DNA of 16,436 bases from Willaertia magna (Eukaryota > Heterolobosea > Eutetramitea > Acrasida > Naegleriidae): the NCBI GenBank assembly GCA_902984215.1, contig CADWAF010002029.1, forward strand, positions 1 through 16,436, in the 5' to 3' direction. Positions 1-9,538 of the stretch are shown here, in pieces (position 1 is the stretch's first letter; each line of letters opens with the position of its first letter). The notes below the pieces were generated by a model that ran no database searches, had not been told where the DNA came from, and worked only from the letters and a program-made list of their open reading frames with translations. The position numbers were made by a program, and so were the translations under genes.

Positions 1-24
1 AAGAATTTACAATTCAAATTTAAT

Positions 25-142
25 TTGAGCTGTTCTTCTTGAGGAACAGAGGTTTAATTATGGATAAGGCTAAAAACTTATAATTCTTTAGTTTACTACA
101 AAAACAACTTTTCAAAAAATTGCCATATAATGTAGGTTTTTC
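25..142 (+). repeat. E2 left A repeat (A1)
   Basis: This 118-bp segment recurs in direct orientation at 9421-9538 with eight differences by hand alignment, all transitions. It contains a small hairpin, CTGTTC (30-35) with GAACAG (44-49), present in both copies. Bases 1-24 are outside the repeat. Bases 143-166 are leader sequence left of the nested E1. Confidence 0.9.
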
Positions 143-166
143 GGTTTATTAGGTAATAATTGGTTT

Positions 167-300
167 TGTAATGAAATCCTTTTCATATAATTTTGGGAGG
201 TAAACCAAAAAAGGTTTACAATAAACTGGTTGTTTCTTTACGGTAATTTCTCAAGAAAAAATTACCTTCACAACCAGTAAACTATGGAAGAAGTTCAAAC
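167..300 (+). repeat. E1 left A repeat (A1), including the gag start codon
   Basis: These 134 bp match 4275-4408 with six differences, all transitions. The repeat holds two leader hairpins and the first five codons plus two bases of gag. The start ATG at 284 reads ATA in the right-hand copy. Confidence 0.92.
200..278 (+). promoter_or_regulatory. Two consecutive stem-loops in the E1 leader
   Basis: First hairpin: GTAAACC (200-206) pairs with GGTTTAC (213-219) around six A. Second hairpin: ACTGGTTGT (225-233) pairs with ACAACCAGT (270-278), and inside it GGTAATTT (242-249) pairs with AAATTACC (259-266). The second hairpin ends five bases before the gag ATG and is unchanged in the A2 copy. A role in translation, packaging or recombination is inference. 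Confidence 0.6.
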
Positions 301-1462
301 AAACGTTAAGTTGTTTATTGAAAGATATTTTAAAAGTTTAGAAGAGTTAGAGAAACTTCAATTTGCTACTATTAAGCAGATATGTGCTGCCTTAGAGATT
401 TCCCCTGCTACCACTAAAAAGGCTACGGTTAAGAGAATTGAGCAGAAATTAGCTTTATTGTTTAACCCAGAAGCAGTTCCTACTAATGATAACCTGTTTA
501 ATACATACTTAAGAACTCTAGTTCCAGATGAGGTAGCATTAGAAAGTTCATCTGATGAAGAGCAAACTAATGAACCTCCTCTTTTCACTTTACCCAGTGA
601 GGCTACTACTCCACACAAACCTGAAGCGTTGAAGGACCGGGTTATGACATGCCTTAGAAGAGGGAATCAGCAGCAACCGGTTACGAGAATGGAAAATGAG
701 GACGAAGTTTTTTTAGACAGAAATGAAATGGTTTAATAATAACAAAGTGTTGTTTTTAGTAGTCTTTTGAAACAAGTGCAGCTACTAAGAAGAGAAGTCA
801 TGGCGTTAAAAGAAATTAAGGAAACGCTAAGTAAGGTTTTTGTTAACGAGATTAAAGAGAAACAAGAGGACAAAGCAAAAGACAAGGATAAATGCATTCC
901 TAAGAACATAGATAATATTGTTCAAGAAGTCCTCATTAAGACCAACGCTAGAGAAAGAGTAGATAAAAAATGTCCACCTTTACAAGGTTCTGATTCCATT
1001 ATTGCAGAATATGAAGCAGTAAAGTTAACTTTATTTAATCTTTACATTACTTCATGCCAGCTTACTAAAAGTAGTTTTAAATTAAAGGAAGCTATAACTA
1101 CGATTAAAAGGAAGTTGGTATACTTATAGTTGTTGTCTAAAGACAAAGAAACTGTTAGAATTTTTAGTTCAATGAATAACTTTGTTTTGTGGAAAGAGTT
1201 TGAAAATAAAGTTGCTACAGCTTATAAGTGTACACATAAGAAGAATCAAACATCTGAGATAGTTCCATGGTTAAAGTCTAAGAAGAATAAAACATAAAAT
1301 AACCAACAAGAAGAGGAAAGAACATGTTTTATTTGTAAAGAAAAAAACCATATCAGTTTCCAATGTCCACTTAATAAAAAGAATTCCAAGTACACTAGTT
1401 GTCCTTTTTCACTAAAGGAAAGAAGCTGTTGGTTCAATATCTGCAAGCTGAAAGGCGTGTGA
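284..1462 (+). pseudogene. E1 gag-like protein with CCHC zinc knuckle (broken)
   Basis: Probable nucleocapsid/Gag protein of E1, about 390 codons in one constant frame. The start ATG at 284 follows the leader hairpin directly. The N-terminal part (about residues 20-60) is helical and vaguely SAP-like. The middle is rich in Lys and Glu. Near the C-terminus (codons from 1325) there is a canonical zinc knuckle, C-x2-C-x4-H-x4-C, starting CFIC. This is the main reason for calling it Gag. The frame is interrupted by three consecutive TAA (734-742), TAG (1127-1129) and TAA (1295-1297); each is one C-to-T step from a Gln codon. The TGA at 1460 is probably the natural end, because pol begins here in the +1 frame. 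No other family was recognised. Confidence 0.72.
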
Positions 1463-3284
1463 ACAATATGGCGCATCAGGGGAGGTGGTGGAATTGTTAA
1501 AGAACGGTATTACTTATGGTATACCAAGGGAAAAATTTACAAAGTTTTGTTTTGTACCCAACTGGGATCGTTGAAATATAGAGAAACAGCAGTTTTTACA
1601 CGAAGAAATTTTTACCTTAATAGAAATAAGTGCATTAGAAGAATATTCTTCACCCTTAAGTGTAGCGAATTATTTTCCTGTGGAAAAAAAAGGCAAGTCA
1701 AAATTTCGGATAGTTGTGAACCTTATTTCACTAAATCAGTTCTCTGTAGCACTAAAGTTCAAATACAAGACTATTTCCAAGTTGGTGCAATCAATTCCAA
1801 AAGATCAACAATCATTTTTAGCAACATTAAACTTACGAGCCAGATACCATCAAATAACAATTCGTGTGGAAGACAGACCTTATTGTTGTATTTACTATTT
1901 GGGGAAATATTACTGTTTCATTGTTTTGCCTTTTGGATGGAATAGTTCTCTTTATTATTTTACTTTAATTATGAACCAGTTTATGGCAATCCTAGGCAGA
2001 TTTGGTATTACGGCCTCAAATTATATAGACGATTTCACCTTGATATTGTGGAATTCATTGAGGAAGGAGGTTGTCCAAACAGATATTATTATGAAGGCTC
2101 TGGGTATTATTCAGGAAGTTACCAAAGGATGTTTTTGGTCAAATACAAGAGCATTAGTATTGGGGGTTATTATAGATACAGTAATAAAGAAGTTGTATAT
2201 TCCAGAAAAAACAGTAACAAAGATCAGGAAGTGTATCAATTTTATATTATTTTTGTATTCAAGGAAAAGGAAAATATCAGCACGTTGTTTAGCAAAAGTG
2301 TCAGGTTTTGTTATGTCTTACATACAGGCTTTTTTACCAGCCATTGTTTATTTGCATCTTTTATACAATTTGATTTGCAAGATGGTAGGGAAATTTGGTT
2401 GGGATGGAAAATGGTTTCTAAGGGATGTAAAGGTGGTACAAAATTTAGAGTGGATAGTGACAAACTTAGACACTTGGAATGGAAAGAACTATCATTGGCT
2501 CTCTAGTGTATTTCAGTTGTTTACAGATGCTTCAGATATTGGATATGGTGCTTGTATAAAAAGTTTAGATTTGCAGATGATTGGTACATGGTCAGTGATA
2601 CAAAGAAATTTACATATAAATATCAAGGAAGCACAAGCTTTGTTTCTGGCATTGAAGAATTGGTGTCAAAAACTAGAGGGACACAATTTAATTATTTATG
2701 TGGACTCTATGGTTTTGCAAGGTTATCTATTAAAGGGAAAAGCTTAAAGTTCCTTAATGAACAAAATTATTTGTTCTAGTTGAAGGGTTATTTTCGAATA
2801 TAATATCAGGTTGTTAGATGTAGTATGGTTACCAAGCAATCAGAATGTTCAAGCAGATTACTTAAGCCGTCTAGAAGAAGTTTAGGATTTCAGGGACTGG
2901 TTAATCACAACAGAAGCATTTCTAAGAGTTCAAAAAGAACTGAATGTAAAAATAATGTAGGATCGTTTTGCTTCTTTCCACAACGCAAAAACAAGGGATT
3001 ATATTACATGTTATCCAAGGGATCAATCATTGGTTCACGATGCTTTTTCTCAAAATTGGAAACACCAAATGAATTAAGTGTGTATACCTTTCAATTTAAT
3101 AGAGAGAGCATTGGAGCATTGCAAGGAAAGTCAGGCAAGTATGGTTCTGGTACATCCTTATTGGCCAAACAAGTAATAATGGAGAATTCTGAAACTTAGA
3201 GAAAAAAGAAATACATTATTTTATGATTCAGACTTCGTTCCAGGATTGACAAACAAATGCGAACTATTGAACCACAAGAATTAG
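1452..3284 (+). pseudogene. E1 pol: reverse transcriptase and RNase H (broken)
   Basis: Copies the element RNA into DNA. The frame opens at 1452 without an ATG, overlaps the end of gag and is +1 to it. RT landmarks: the KKGKSKFRIVVNL finger motif (from about 1689), motif A at 1827-1838 reading LNLR where LDL is expected, then the VLPFG motif, then the YIDD active site at 2022-2033. RNase H follows with FTDAS (Asp at 2526), the Glu of NIKEA and VDS (Asp at 2703). After it come the usual tail motifs: NVQADYLSR, DRFASFHN, DAFSQNW and an IPFNLIERALEHC segment. In-frame stops are at 1572, 2745, 2781, 2883, 2958, 3075, 3174 and 3177. The frame never shifts, so decay is by substitution. Changing the motif A Asp to Asn should kill RT activity. 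Confidence 0.87.
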
Positions 3285-4225
3285 AGGATATTTGCAACAT
3301 TAGTTACATTTAAAAACATACATTACAACAATTAGCTGAACGTATTAAATTTCAGGATATTAAAGTGTCAACGTATAAAACATATAAAACTTATTGGTTC
3401 AGATACATTAATTTTAATTTGCAGTACAGAAACGTTTTCCCACCAAACAAAGATAATGTTGAACAATTTTTGGTGTACTTGTTTTTAAAGACTCCATTAG
3501 GTAAGAATTGTAAGTGTTGTCTTACGGCTCTAAGGAAGTTGTTTGTTATAGCTAGTGTTAAGGATCTTTCTAACCACAATACTACAAGGCTTCTTAATGA
3601 TCTTTATAATATTTCTAGCATAAGTTTTGAGTTGGAGTGTTTACCTTGGAGGATCAGTTTTATTAGACAATAGATTACTAGTGGATTTAAATTGCAAACT
3701 TATGAATTTTACGTATTGTCTACACTGGTTATGATTTTGGGATTAAGGTTGTTGCTCAGAGGCACAGAATTAGCTACAATTATGAATGAAGATATCAGTG
3801 GTTTTAGTCAGAATGGAAAGAATGGTTTAAAGTTGAAAATTCGGTCTATTAAGGTGGATAGATTTAGAAGACATAAAGGTAAAACATTATTTTTAGAAAA
3901 GACAGGATCAGATATATGTTCTGTTAAATGGTTTGATAAGTGAGGTAAAGTCAAACCAATTGGTAGATATCTTTTTAGTGGTGAAGTTTTTTGGAATTAT
4001 AAAAATATCACAGAGATACTAAAGGTGGTAGCTAGTACTTTACAATTAGAGAATAACTATTCTAGTCACTCTCTTAGGATTGGTGGAGCTACAGAAGCTT
4101 ATCTTGCAGGTTTTAGTGAAGCTACAATTTCTGGTATAAAAGATTAGTCTAGACCATCTATTCATTTATACCTTAGATCTTGCTTACACTCTGACAGGAA
4201 CTTATCTAAGGAAATGGGTTTTTAA
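3257..4225 (+). pseudogene. E1 tyrosine recombinase (broken)
   Basis: Integrase of the element: it would insert a circular DNA copy by site-specific strand exchange, without target duplication. ATG at 3257 overlaps the end of pol by 28 bases in the -1 frame. The N-terminal SAM-like core-binding region is followed by the catalytic domain: Arg in LLRGTEL (3758-3760), a Lys hairpin around KVDRFRRHKGK, HSLR (His 4067-4069, Arg 4076-4078) and the nucleophile Tyr in HLYLR (4169-4171). The conserved Trp of the GxW motif two turns before this Tyr is replaced by TAG (4145-4147). Further stops: TAA 3311, TAG 3671, TGA 3941. The natural end is TAA at 4223. All catalytic residues are otherwise retained. 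Confidence 0.88.
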
Positions 4226-4230
4226 TGCGG

Positions 4231-4273
4231 TAAGTAATCATTTTCATTGTAAACATTCTGTTTCCCTCCTAAA
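4231..4273 (+). repeat. E1 B1 repeat
   Basis: These 43 bp recur at 4691-4733 with five differences, all transitions. It directly abuts A2 (from 4275), as in the B1-A2-B2 right end of PAT/Ngaro elements. Confidence 0.85.
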
Positions 4274-4274
4274 T

Positions 4275-4408
4275 TGTAATGAAATCTTTTTCATATAATT
4301 TTGGAAGGTAAACCAGAGAAGATTTACAATAAACTGGTTGTTTCTTTACGGTAATTTCTCAAGAAAAAATTACCTTCACAACCAGTAAACTATAGAAGAA
4401 GTTCAAAC
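4275..4408 (+). repeat. E1 internal A repeat (A2)
   Basis: Second copy of 167-300. It retains the large leader hairpin exactly. The position of the gag start codon reads ATA, and identity stops abruptly after the codons for MEEVQ. Confidence 0.9.
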
Positions 4409-4690
4409 TTGCCAGAATGTAGAACAATCTACTTCAAAAGACTGCAGTTGAGGAGATAATTCGATGTTGCGTTTTTTCCAAAGTTGCGGTCGAGAAAACA
4501 ACTCAATATTGTGTTTTTCCTAAGAGGCTGCGGTTGAGGGAAATACTAGGTTGACTAATGCAGAAGTTTCAGTTGCAGAATACAAATAGATTGTTTTGGA
4601 GTTGGTGCAGTTGAGATTGCAATAGAAAGATAAAAAGATAAAGAATAATAGAAAAGAAAAGTTTAATAAGTTGTATGCGTGTATGGTAAA
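4409..4690 (+). other. Spacer between A2 and B2 of E1, with degenerate 42-44-bp tandem units
   Basis: No recognisable gene. The motif TGCRGTYGAG occurs at 4443, 4485, 4529 and 4605. The first three mark about two and a half degenerate tandem units of 42-44 bp. In the frame that starts at the mutated gag ATG, the reading is open except for TGA, TAA and two TAG, so it may be the remnant of a short second protein sharing the first residues of Gag. That reading is speculative. A spacer between A2 and B2 is not part of the simple textbook layout. Confidence 0.5.
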
Positions 4691-4733
4691 TAAACAATCG
4701 TTTTCATTGTAAACGTTCTGTTTCCCTCCCAAA
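4691..4733 (+). repeat. E1 B2 repeat and right end of E1
   Basis: Second copy of B1 (4231-4273). E2 sequence resumes at about 4734, giving a 78-bp AT-rich leader with two AATAAA strings before the E2 gag start at 4812. Confidence 0.82.
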
Positions 4734-4811
4734 CAATAAAAGAACGATTGCAATACAATAAATTTTTTATTTCTTTCTAACAAACATTTCAATACAATAT
4801 TTCAATACAAC

Positions 4812-6245
4812 ATGGTCAACCCAAGTTCAGAGAACAACAGTAATACTTCATTAAGTAGCGATGTAAAGAGTATTATTCTTAAAGAGGTTGCTAATAGATA
4901 TACATCCTACCAAAGTTTCACATCTGGTACTTTGGAAAAGACTTTGAAGAAGTTAGCAACAACCTTAGACATTAATATCAAGAAAAATGAGAGAATAAAC
5001 AAGTCAACGTATGCTAATGCGATTTACACTATGGCTTGTAGTAGTATAGAAACAGTTAACTATGAGATTAGTAATAGAATTATCTCTTTTAAAAAAACCA
5101 AAGCTTGGTTCAAGTTAGGTAAGGGAAACACTGTTGAGAGAAAAAGAAAGTCTAGGAAAGATGATCAAATTAAATTGTCAGAAGACAATAGTGAAGAAAA
5201 ACGTTTTTCAGGCAGTAAAAGAGAAGTATTAAGTGAAGAAAAAAAGGCTATGAATACTAGTGACATGGCTCCTACTAGTAATCTCCCAGTGGTTGGTCAA
5301 CAATTTGTTGTTCTTGGAGGAGTTTCTACTATAGATTTCTTAAAGTTTCAGGAACAAATGTGAAATAATACGAAGTTATTTCAAGAGAACATTGTTAAAT
5401 TCATTAAGGATTTAAATAATGTTAATAATAATAAAGTTGTTAAGCAAAAGACAGATAAAGGGGAAACAGTAGGTAAAATAAAAATAAAAGATAACAATAT
5501 CAAAGAGGACAAGTTTAACGAGTTGAATGATTTGTTAAACAATTATCAAGACAATGAAGAATTAGAGTTTTCGGAAGTGCTTGCTAAGAAGAAAATTAAA
5601 ACAGAGATCAATAGTTCCTTACAAATAGAAAATTAGTTAATAGATAGCAAGGACGTAAGAGATGAGATGTTAAACGATTATTTGGCTAATAAAAGAGTGA
5701 AAATGTTCTTTTTAGGAACACTTAAGGGTTTTCGAGACAGAGCTGATATTAAAAAGATGAACATGATTAAGAAAACATACCGTCAAGCTATTTTAGATTA
5801 TTTGGAGTGCCCTTCTACTTCTGCGCTTAAAACACTTAAAAGAATAGAGGAACAAGTAGTGCAGTCTTATTTAAAAGTAGCTAAGGACTCAGCAGCTAAT
5901 ACATTTATGAAAATGAAATCAGGAATGAATGAGATTTATAGGAATAGATATAATGTTGCTAGAAAGAAGGCAAACAGTAAGAAAAACATTGTTAAGTATA
6001 ATAACAACTTATCTTTAGGTAAGGGGAATAATGTTGGAGATAATAAGTTTTTTTATAGACAGCAAAACAATATCCAAAATAATTCTGAAGGAAGAATCAG
6101 CAAAAGTAACAAAGACAAGTTATTCTTTTGCACAAAATGTGGGAAAAATAGAACACATAGCTCAGAAAATTGCTATTTTTTGACAGGTAACAAAAGAAAA
6201 AGTAAGAAATCAGAATTTGAAGGTTCTAATAGAAGAGAAGAATGA
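4812..6245 (+). pseudogene. E2 gag-like protein with variant zinc knuckle (broken)
   Basis: Probable Gag/nucleocapsid protein of E2, about 477 codons from the ATG at 4812. The frame is constant and interrupted only by TGA (5361-5363) and TAG (5634-5636). Both are one transition from Trp/Arg or Gln codons. The N-terminal third is Ser/Asn-rich, then strongly charged and Lys-rich. A helical region follows (from about 5667). Near the C-terminus a zinc-knuckle-like motif reads C-x2-C-x5-H-x4-C (CTKC through ENC, about 6130-6172), one residue longer in the middle than the standard CCHC knuckle. It ends at TGA 6243 with a basic tail. The pol frame (+1) overlaps its last 60 bases. There is no clear sequence similarity to E1 gag beyond the general layout. 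Confidence 0.7.
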
Positions 6246-6500
6246 ACCATTAGATAAAAGATATAAGGTAGTTCACTTCATATATAATAAAAGAGAGCTA
6301 TGGAAAAAATTAGCTTGCAACAATAGGGAAGCTCTTAAGTTAATTTATGGGGTGAAACTTGACTTTAAAACAATTTCTGTTAAGGGGTATCAAAGAATTG
6401 TTGATATAAACAAATGGAATAAAGATGAATTGGACTTCTTCAATGAAAAAATCAAGAATAATACTATAGCGGTTTCTACTGTTGATCCACCAAAGTTCTG

Positions 6501-6509
6501 TTTTAAGTA
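6501..6509 (+). repeat. Target site duplication, left copy
   Basis: TTTTAAGTA, identical to 6817-6825. The in-frame reading Phe-Lys occurs at both copies, confirming that the sequence was duplicated coding sequence. Confidence 0.85.
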
Positions 6510-6816
6510 GAAGTATCCTCAAATTGCCTACTGAACCTACTGTGAATAGGTCATGTTAAGCCAACTACTGTAAGTTTACCTACTGGTTTTTTTAAAAGTA
6601 TTGTCCACCAAAAATTACAATAAACCGTTACTCAAAAATTGTATTTCAACTAATAAATAAAATATCAAACTTTTCAAGAAATTAAAAAACAAACATACTT
6701 AAATGCCTCCTAAAAAAGAAAGAAAACAAACATAAAAAACTAGTAGGCAAAATTACAGTAGTTAGTTTGACATGATTTACTTGCAGTAGGTTCAGTAGGC
6801 AAAATTACATATACTC
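6510..6816. mobile_element. Non-autonomous inverted-repeat element (MITE, possibly Mutator-like) inside E2 RT
   Basis: A 307-bp insert is flanked by identical 9-bp direct repeats, TTTTAAGTA at 6501-6509 and 6817-6825. Its ends are long imperfect inverted repeats. The left end (about 6510-6590) reads TTGCCTACTGAACCTACTG near its tip, and the complement of the right end (about 6745-6816) contains the same 19-base word. Similarity extends for about 70 bases, roughly four fifths identical. Removing the insert and one TTTTAAGTA joins the RT reading frame precisely (a shift of 316 bases equals +1, matching the frame change seen). It has no gene. A 9-bp duplication with long terminal repeats is typical of Mutator-like elements; this family assignment is inference. 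Confidence 0.85.
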
Positions 6817-6825
6817 TTTTAAGTA
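6817..6825 (+). repeat. Target site duplication, right copy
   Basis: TTTTAAGTA, identical to 6501-6509. The E2 RT frame continues directly from here. Confidence 0.85.
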
Positions 6826-8400
6826 TAGAATCATCTCTAAAAAGAACGATAAGAAAAAAATGGTCATAAATATAAGACCACTCAACAAATATATTAACTC
6901 TGTTACTTTTAAAATGTAAACTTTAACCACTATTATAGAAAACTTGAATACTAATGATGGTTTTGGATTTGTAGTAGATTTGAAAAATGGTTACCATTAA
7001 GTAAAAATGGATGAACTATACTGGAATTACTTAGGCATTAAGGTTTATGATTTATTTTATAAATTTACGGTTCTTCTTTTTGGTTACTCGCAAGCATTTT
7101 TTGTATTTACAAAGATAATAGAGGCATTTAAGGCTATATTGGTAAGGAAAGGCATGAGAAAGTTATTTTCTTATATTGATGATTTTGTAGGATTTGCTTC
7201 GACTGAAGAATTGTGTAGGGAAAAGTTAGTGTTATTGTTGGAAACTGTAAGATTATTTAGAATCAAAGTTAACGAAGACAAACTGATTTTACCTTCAAAA
7301 ATTATTCCAGCACTAGGTCTTTTATTAGATTTAAAAAAGAAATTAATTATTGCAGTAGAAAAAAAAGTTCAGTTTTTAAAGAAAGTTATTAAGTCAGTAC
7401 TGGACTTCATTAAGAAAAAGAAAAGAGTGAAAATTAGGGTGATTGCCAGTATTGTGGGGTTTGTTAATTTTCTCACGATGGCAGTCTTAGCTACTAAGTT
7501 TCTTTGTTACCAACTTTACAAATTTATTTACAAAACAGTTACTAAGGTTGGATAGGAAGGTAAGTTTAAGATTAGATGGTTTTCTCCTGCAGTTAAAGCA
7601 CTATTAATTATTAATTTACACATTGATAGACTTAATGATAGATTTTTTGAACAATCTATAATGATTATCTCTATTTTTACAGATGCCTCATTATTATGTT
7701 GGGGTGCTACTGTAGATAAGGTACAAATGAATGGATGGTGATCAAAGAATGAAATTAAGGATATTGCTTTTCTAGAACTAAAAGCAATATTCTTAACTAT
7801 TTCTAGATGCAGAAAAAAATTACATGCTAAGAGAATTTACATAACCACTGACTCACAAGCAACAAAAGGTATTCTTTTAAACGGTGGTTCTAGAAACAAG
7901 TTGAAATCGAATATGGCCAGTAGTATTTAGAACATAATTTTACAAGAAAAAATTTACTTACAAGATGTTAGTTGGATTAGTAGTTTTGATAATTTTATTG
8001 TAGATGATTTATTTAGGAATTTTGATAAAATAAATTGGTAAGTTAAATTCTCTTTTTTTATTTGTATTCAGAAATTCTTTAAAATTAACTGTTCTGTAGA
8101 TAGATTTGCTTCACACTAATTCCACTAACTAGGTAAGTACAATATATGGAAGGGAAAAAGAGAGGATAAAGAGTTAATAAATGTGTTTACAAAGAATTGG
8201 AGAAGTCTAAATAAAGAAAACTAGTTAATTCCTTTATTTGTGTTGATTCCTTGAGTACTAAAACATATAAAAAATTGCAAAGCAAAAAGAATTATAGTAG
8301 TTCCGGTATGGAAAATAAAACAATAGTGGGAAATCTTGGAAAGCATATAGATAAGCTTTTTACCTCTAAATAAAACAAATTTTCAGAAAGGACTATCTAG

Positions 8401-9368
8401 AATAGTAGAACCTTGGAAAAAGAAATCGTGGAAAATGATTGCAGTTCGAGTTCAAAGCAACTAGAAATAATTGAAAAAATAAAACAAATAACTAAGAAAA
8501 TGTCCACTATTGAAAACTATAAGAGTTATTGGAAAAAGTTCTTTTCTTTTACATTAAGCAATAAATAGAGTTTTCTTTTATTGATAAGCAATATTAAGCT
8601 TTTCTATTTTTAATGTATAAAAAAACGCCCTCAAGTAAGAATTGTAAAAAAGCTTTATTCGTTTTCGCTTTTAGATCTAGAGAATTTAATGTTAATATAG
8701 ACTTAACAAAGGCTTTCGCCCTTACAAAAGAATTGTGTAAAATATCACTAACTTCTAAAACAATAAGAAGGAACTCGTTTCAAATTGCAATAGTAAAAGA
8801 ATGGATTAAGTTAGTTAACAAAGCACATACAGTATTGTACTTTATAAGTTATACACTTTTTGCTATTATTGGTCTTAGAACGATGAGTAGAGGTACAAAA
8901 CTAGGTTCTATTAAAAGATCAGAAATTAAGTTAGCGGAAATAGGTTTTAAGGATTACCTTGAAATCATATTTGACAGAACTAAGACAAGAAGTAATGGTA
9001 GATTTATTAGAATAGAACCTTCAAAATCAATAGTATGCTCTGTGAAATGGTTCAAGATTTACTCTAAGATTAGAAACACACTTATAGAGGAATACTTCTT
9101 TGTTTTAGATAAAAGAAAGGAGAATAATAGATTAACAACAACAAACATCTCGAAAGTTCTTTAACACATGGCTAAAACGACAAATGCAAAGAGTCATTAT
9201 ACTTCTTATTCCTTAAAAATTGGAAGAGTCAACGAAGCACTAAAGGCAAGTTTAACTAAAACAGCAATTGCAACTATTAGTGATTGGCAATCTAATGCAA
9301 TTACTAATTATTTTAGATCTAATTTAAGTGAAGGTATTAACATAAGCAAACAAATGGATTTCAATTAG
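8401..9368 (+). pseudogene. E2 tyrosine recombinase (broken, catalytic residues lost)
   Basis: Integrase of E2, colinear with the recombinase of E1. The frame opens at 8401, -1 to pol. The first ATG is at 8500, but the similarity to E1 begins earlier (QLEIIEKIK), so the true start is unclear. A net indel between about 8540 and 8612 moves the frame, after which it is constant to TAG at 9366. Stops: TAG 8566, TAA 8595, TAA 9162. Catalytic Arg is kept in MSRGTKL (8889-8891). The HxxR box reads YSLK: His to Tyr at 9207-9209 and Arg to Lys at 9216-9218, both single transitions. The Trp (SDWQS) and the nucleophile Tyr in NYFRS (9309-9311) are intact. The enzyme must be inactive even with stops ignored. 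Confidence 0.83.
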
Positions 9369-9399
9369 AAATAACACTGTAAGTTAATAGGAAAAAGCC

Positions 9400-9420
9400 A
9401 TGCATTATTCTATAATTAAA
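9400..9420 (+). repeat. E2 B1 repeat
   Basis: The 21-bp word starting ATGCATTATTC recurs at 9983-10003 with one T/C difference. It abuts A2 at 9421. It is short and AT-rich, so the call rests mainly on position. Confidence 0.65.
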
Positions 9421-9538
9421 TTGAGCTGTTCTTCTTGAGGAACAGAGATTTAATTATGGATAAAGCTGAAAACTTATAATCTCTTAGTTTACTACAAAAA
9501 CAACTTTTCAAAAAATTGCCACATAATGTAGGCTTTTC
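9421..9538 (+). repeat. E2 internal A repeat (A2)
   Basis: Direct copy of 25-142 with eight transitions. It lies 52 bases after the end of the E2 recombinase, as expected of the right end of a split-repeat element. Confidence 0.9.

Larger units (their letters stand above)
167..4733 (+). mobile_element. E1: nested YR retrotransposon (PAT/Ngaro type)
   Basis: The order is A1 (167-300), gag (284-1462), RT-RNase H pol (1452-3284), YR (3257-4225), B1 (4231-4273), A2 (4275-4408), a 282-bp spacer, then B2 (4691-4733). This is the A1-ORFs-B1-A2-B2 split-direct-repeat plan of PAT/Ngaro elements, at about 4.57 kb. It lies between the left A repeat of E2 and the gag of E2, so it appears inserted in the 5' leader of E2. 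All three genes stay in constant frames throughout. Only base substitutions, mainly to stops, disable them, so it looks like a comparatively recent insertion. Confidence 0.85.
6184..8350 (+). pseudogene. E2 pol: reverse transcriptase and RNase H, split by an inserted element
   Basis: The reverse transcriptase of E2 opens at 6184 in the +1 frame of gag, without an ATG. The N-terminal part runs to 6509, is cut by a 307-bp insertion, and resumes at 6817 with the SKKNDKKK finger motif and MVINIRPLN. RT motifs: VVDLKNGYH (motif A Asp intact), VLLFGYSQA and YIDD (7172-7183). RNase H: FTDAS (Asp at 7682), LELKA and TTDS (Asp at 7850). Tail: NFIVDDLFR, VDRFASH, VLKHIKNCKAK and VPVW. Stops in the otherwise constant frame are at 6917, 6998, 7553, 7739, 7928, 8039, 8117, 8126, 8222, 8252, 8324 and 8348. 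Several sit exactly at family Trp, Gln or Arg positions. The true C-terminus is unclear; 8350 is the last stop used here. Confidence 0.85.

Noticed and set aside
358..618. Minus-strand open frame opposite E1 gag
   Set aside because: Shadow of the gag frame; no motifs, and the + strand has better protein features.
1246..1476. Minus-strand open frame opposite the gag-pol junction of E1
   Set aside because: Opposite strand of the zinc-knuckle coding region; no independent evidence.
167..4733. DIRS-1-type organisation with inverted terminal repeats
   Set aside because: The repeats found are all in direct orientation and split, which is the PAT/Ngaro plan.
4520..4792. Minus-strand open frame across the E1 spacer and B2
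   Set aside because: Hydrophobic, low-complexity translation of AT-rich repeat DNA; it crosses the E1/E2 junction, so it cannot be an ancestral gene.
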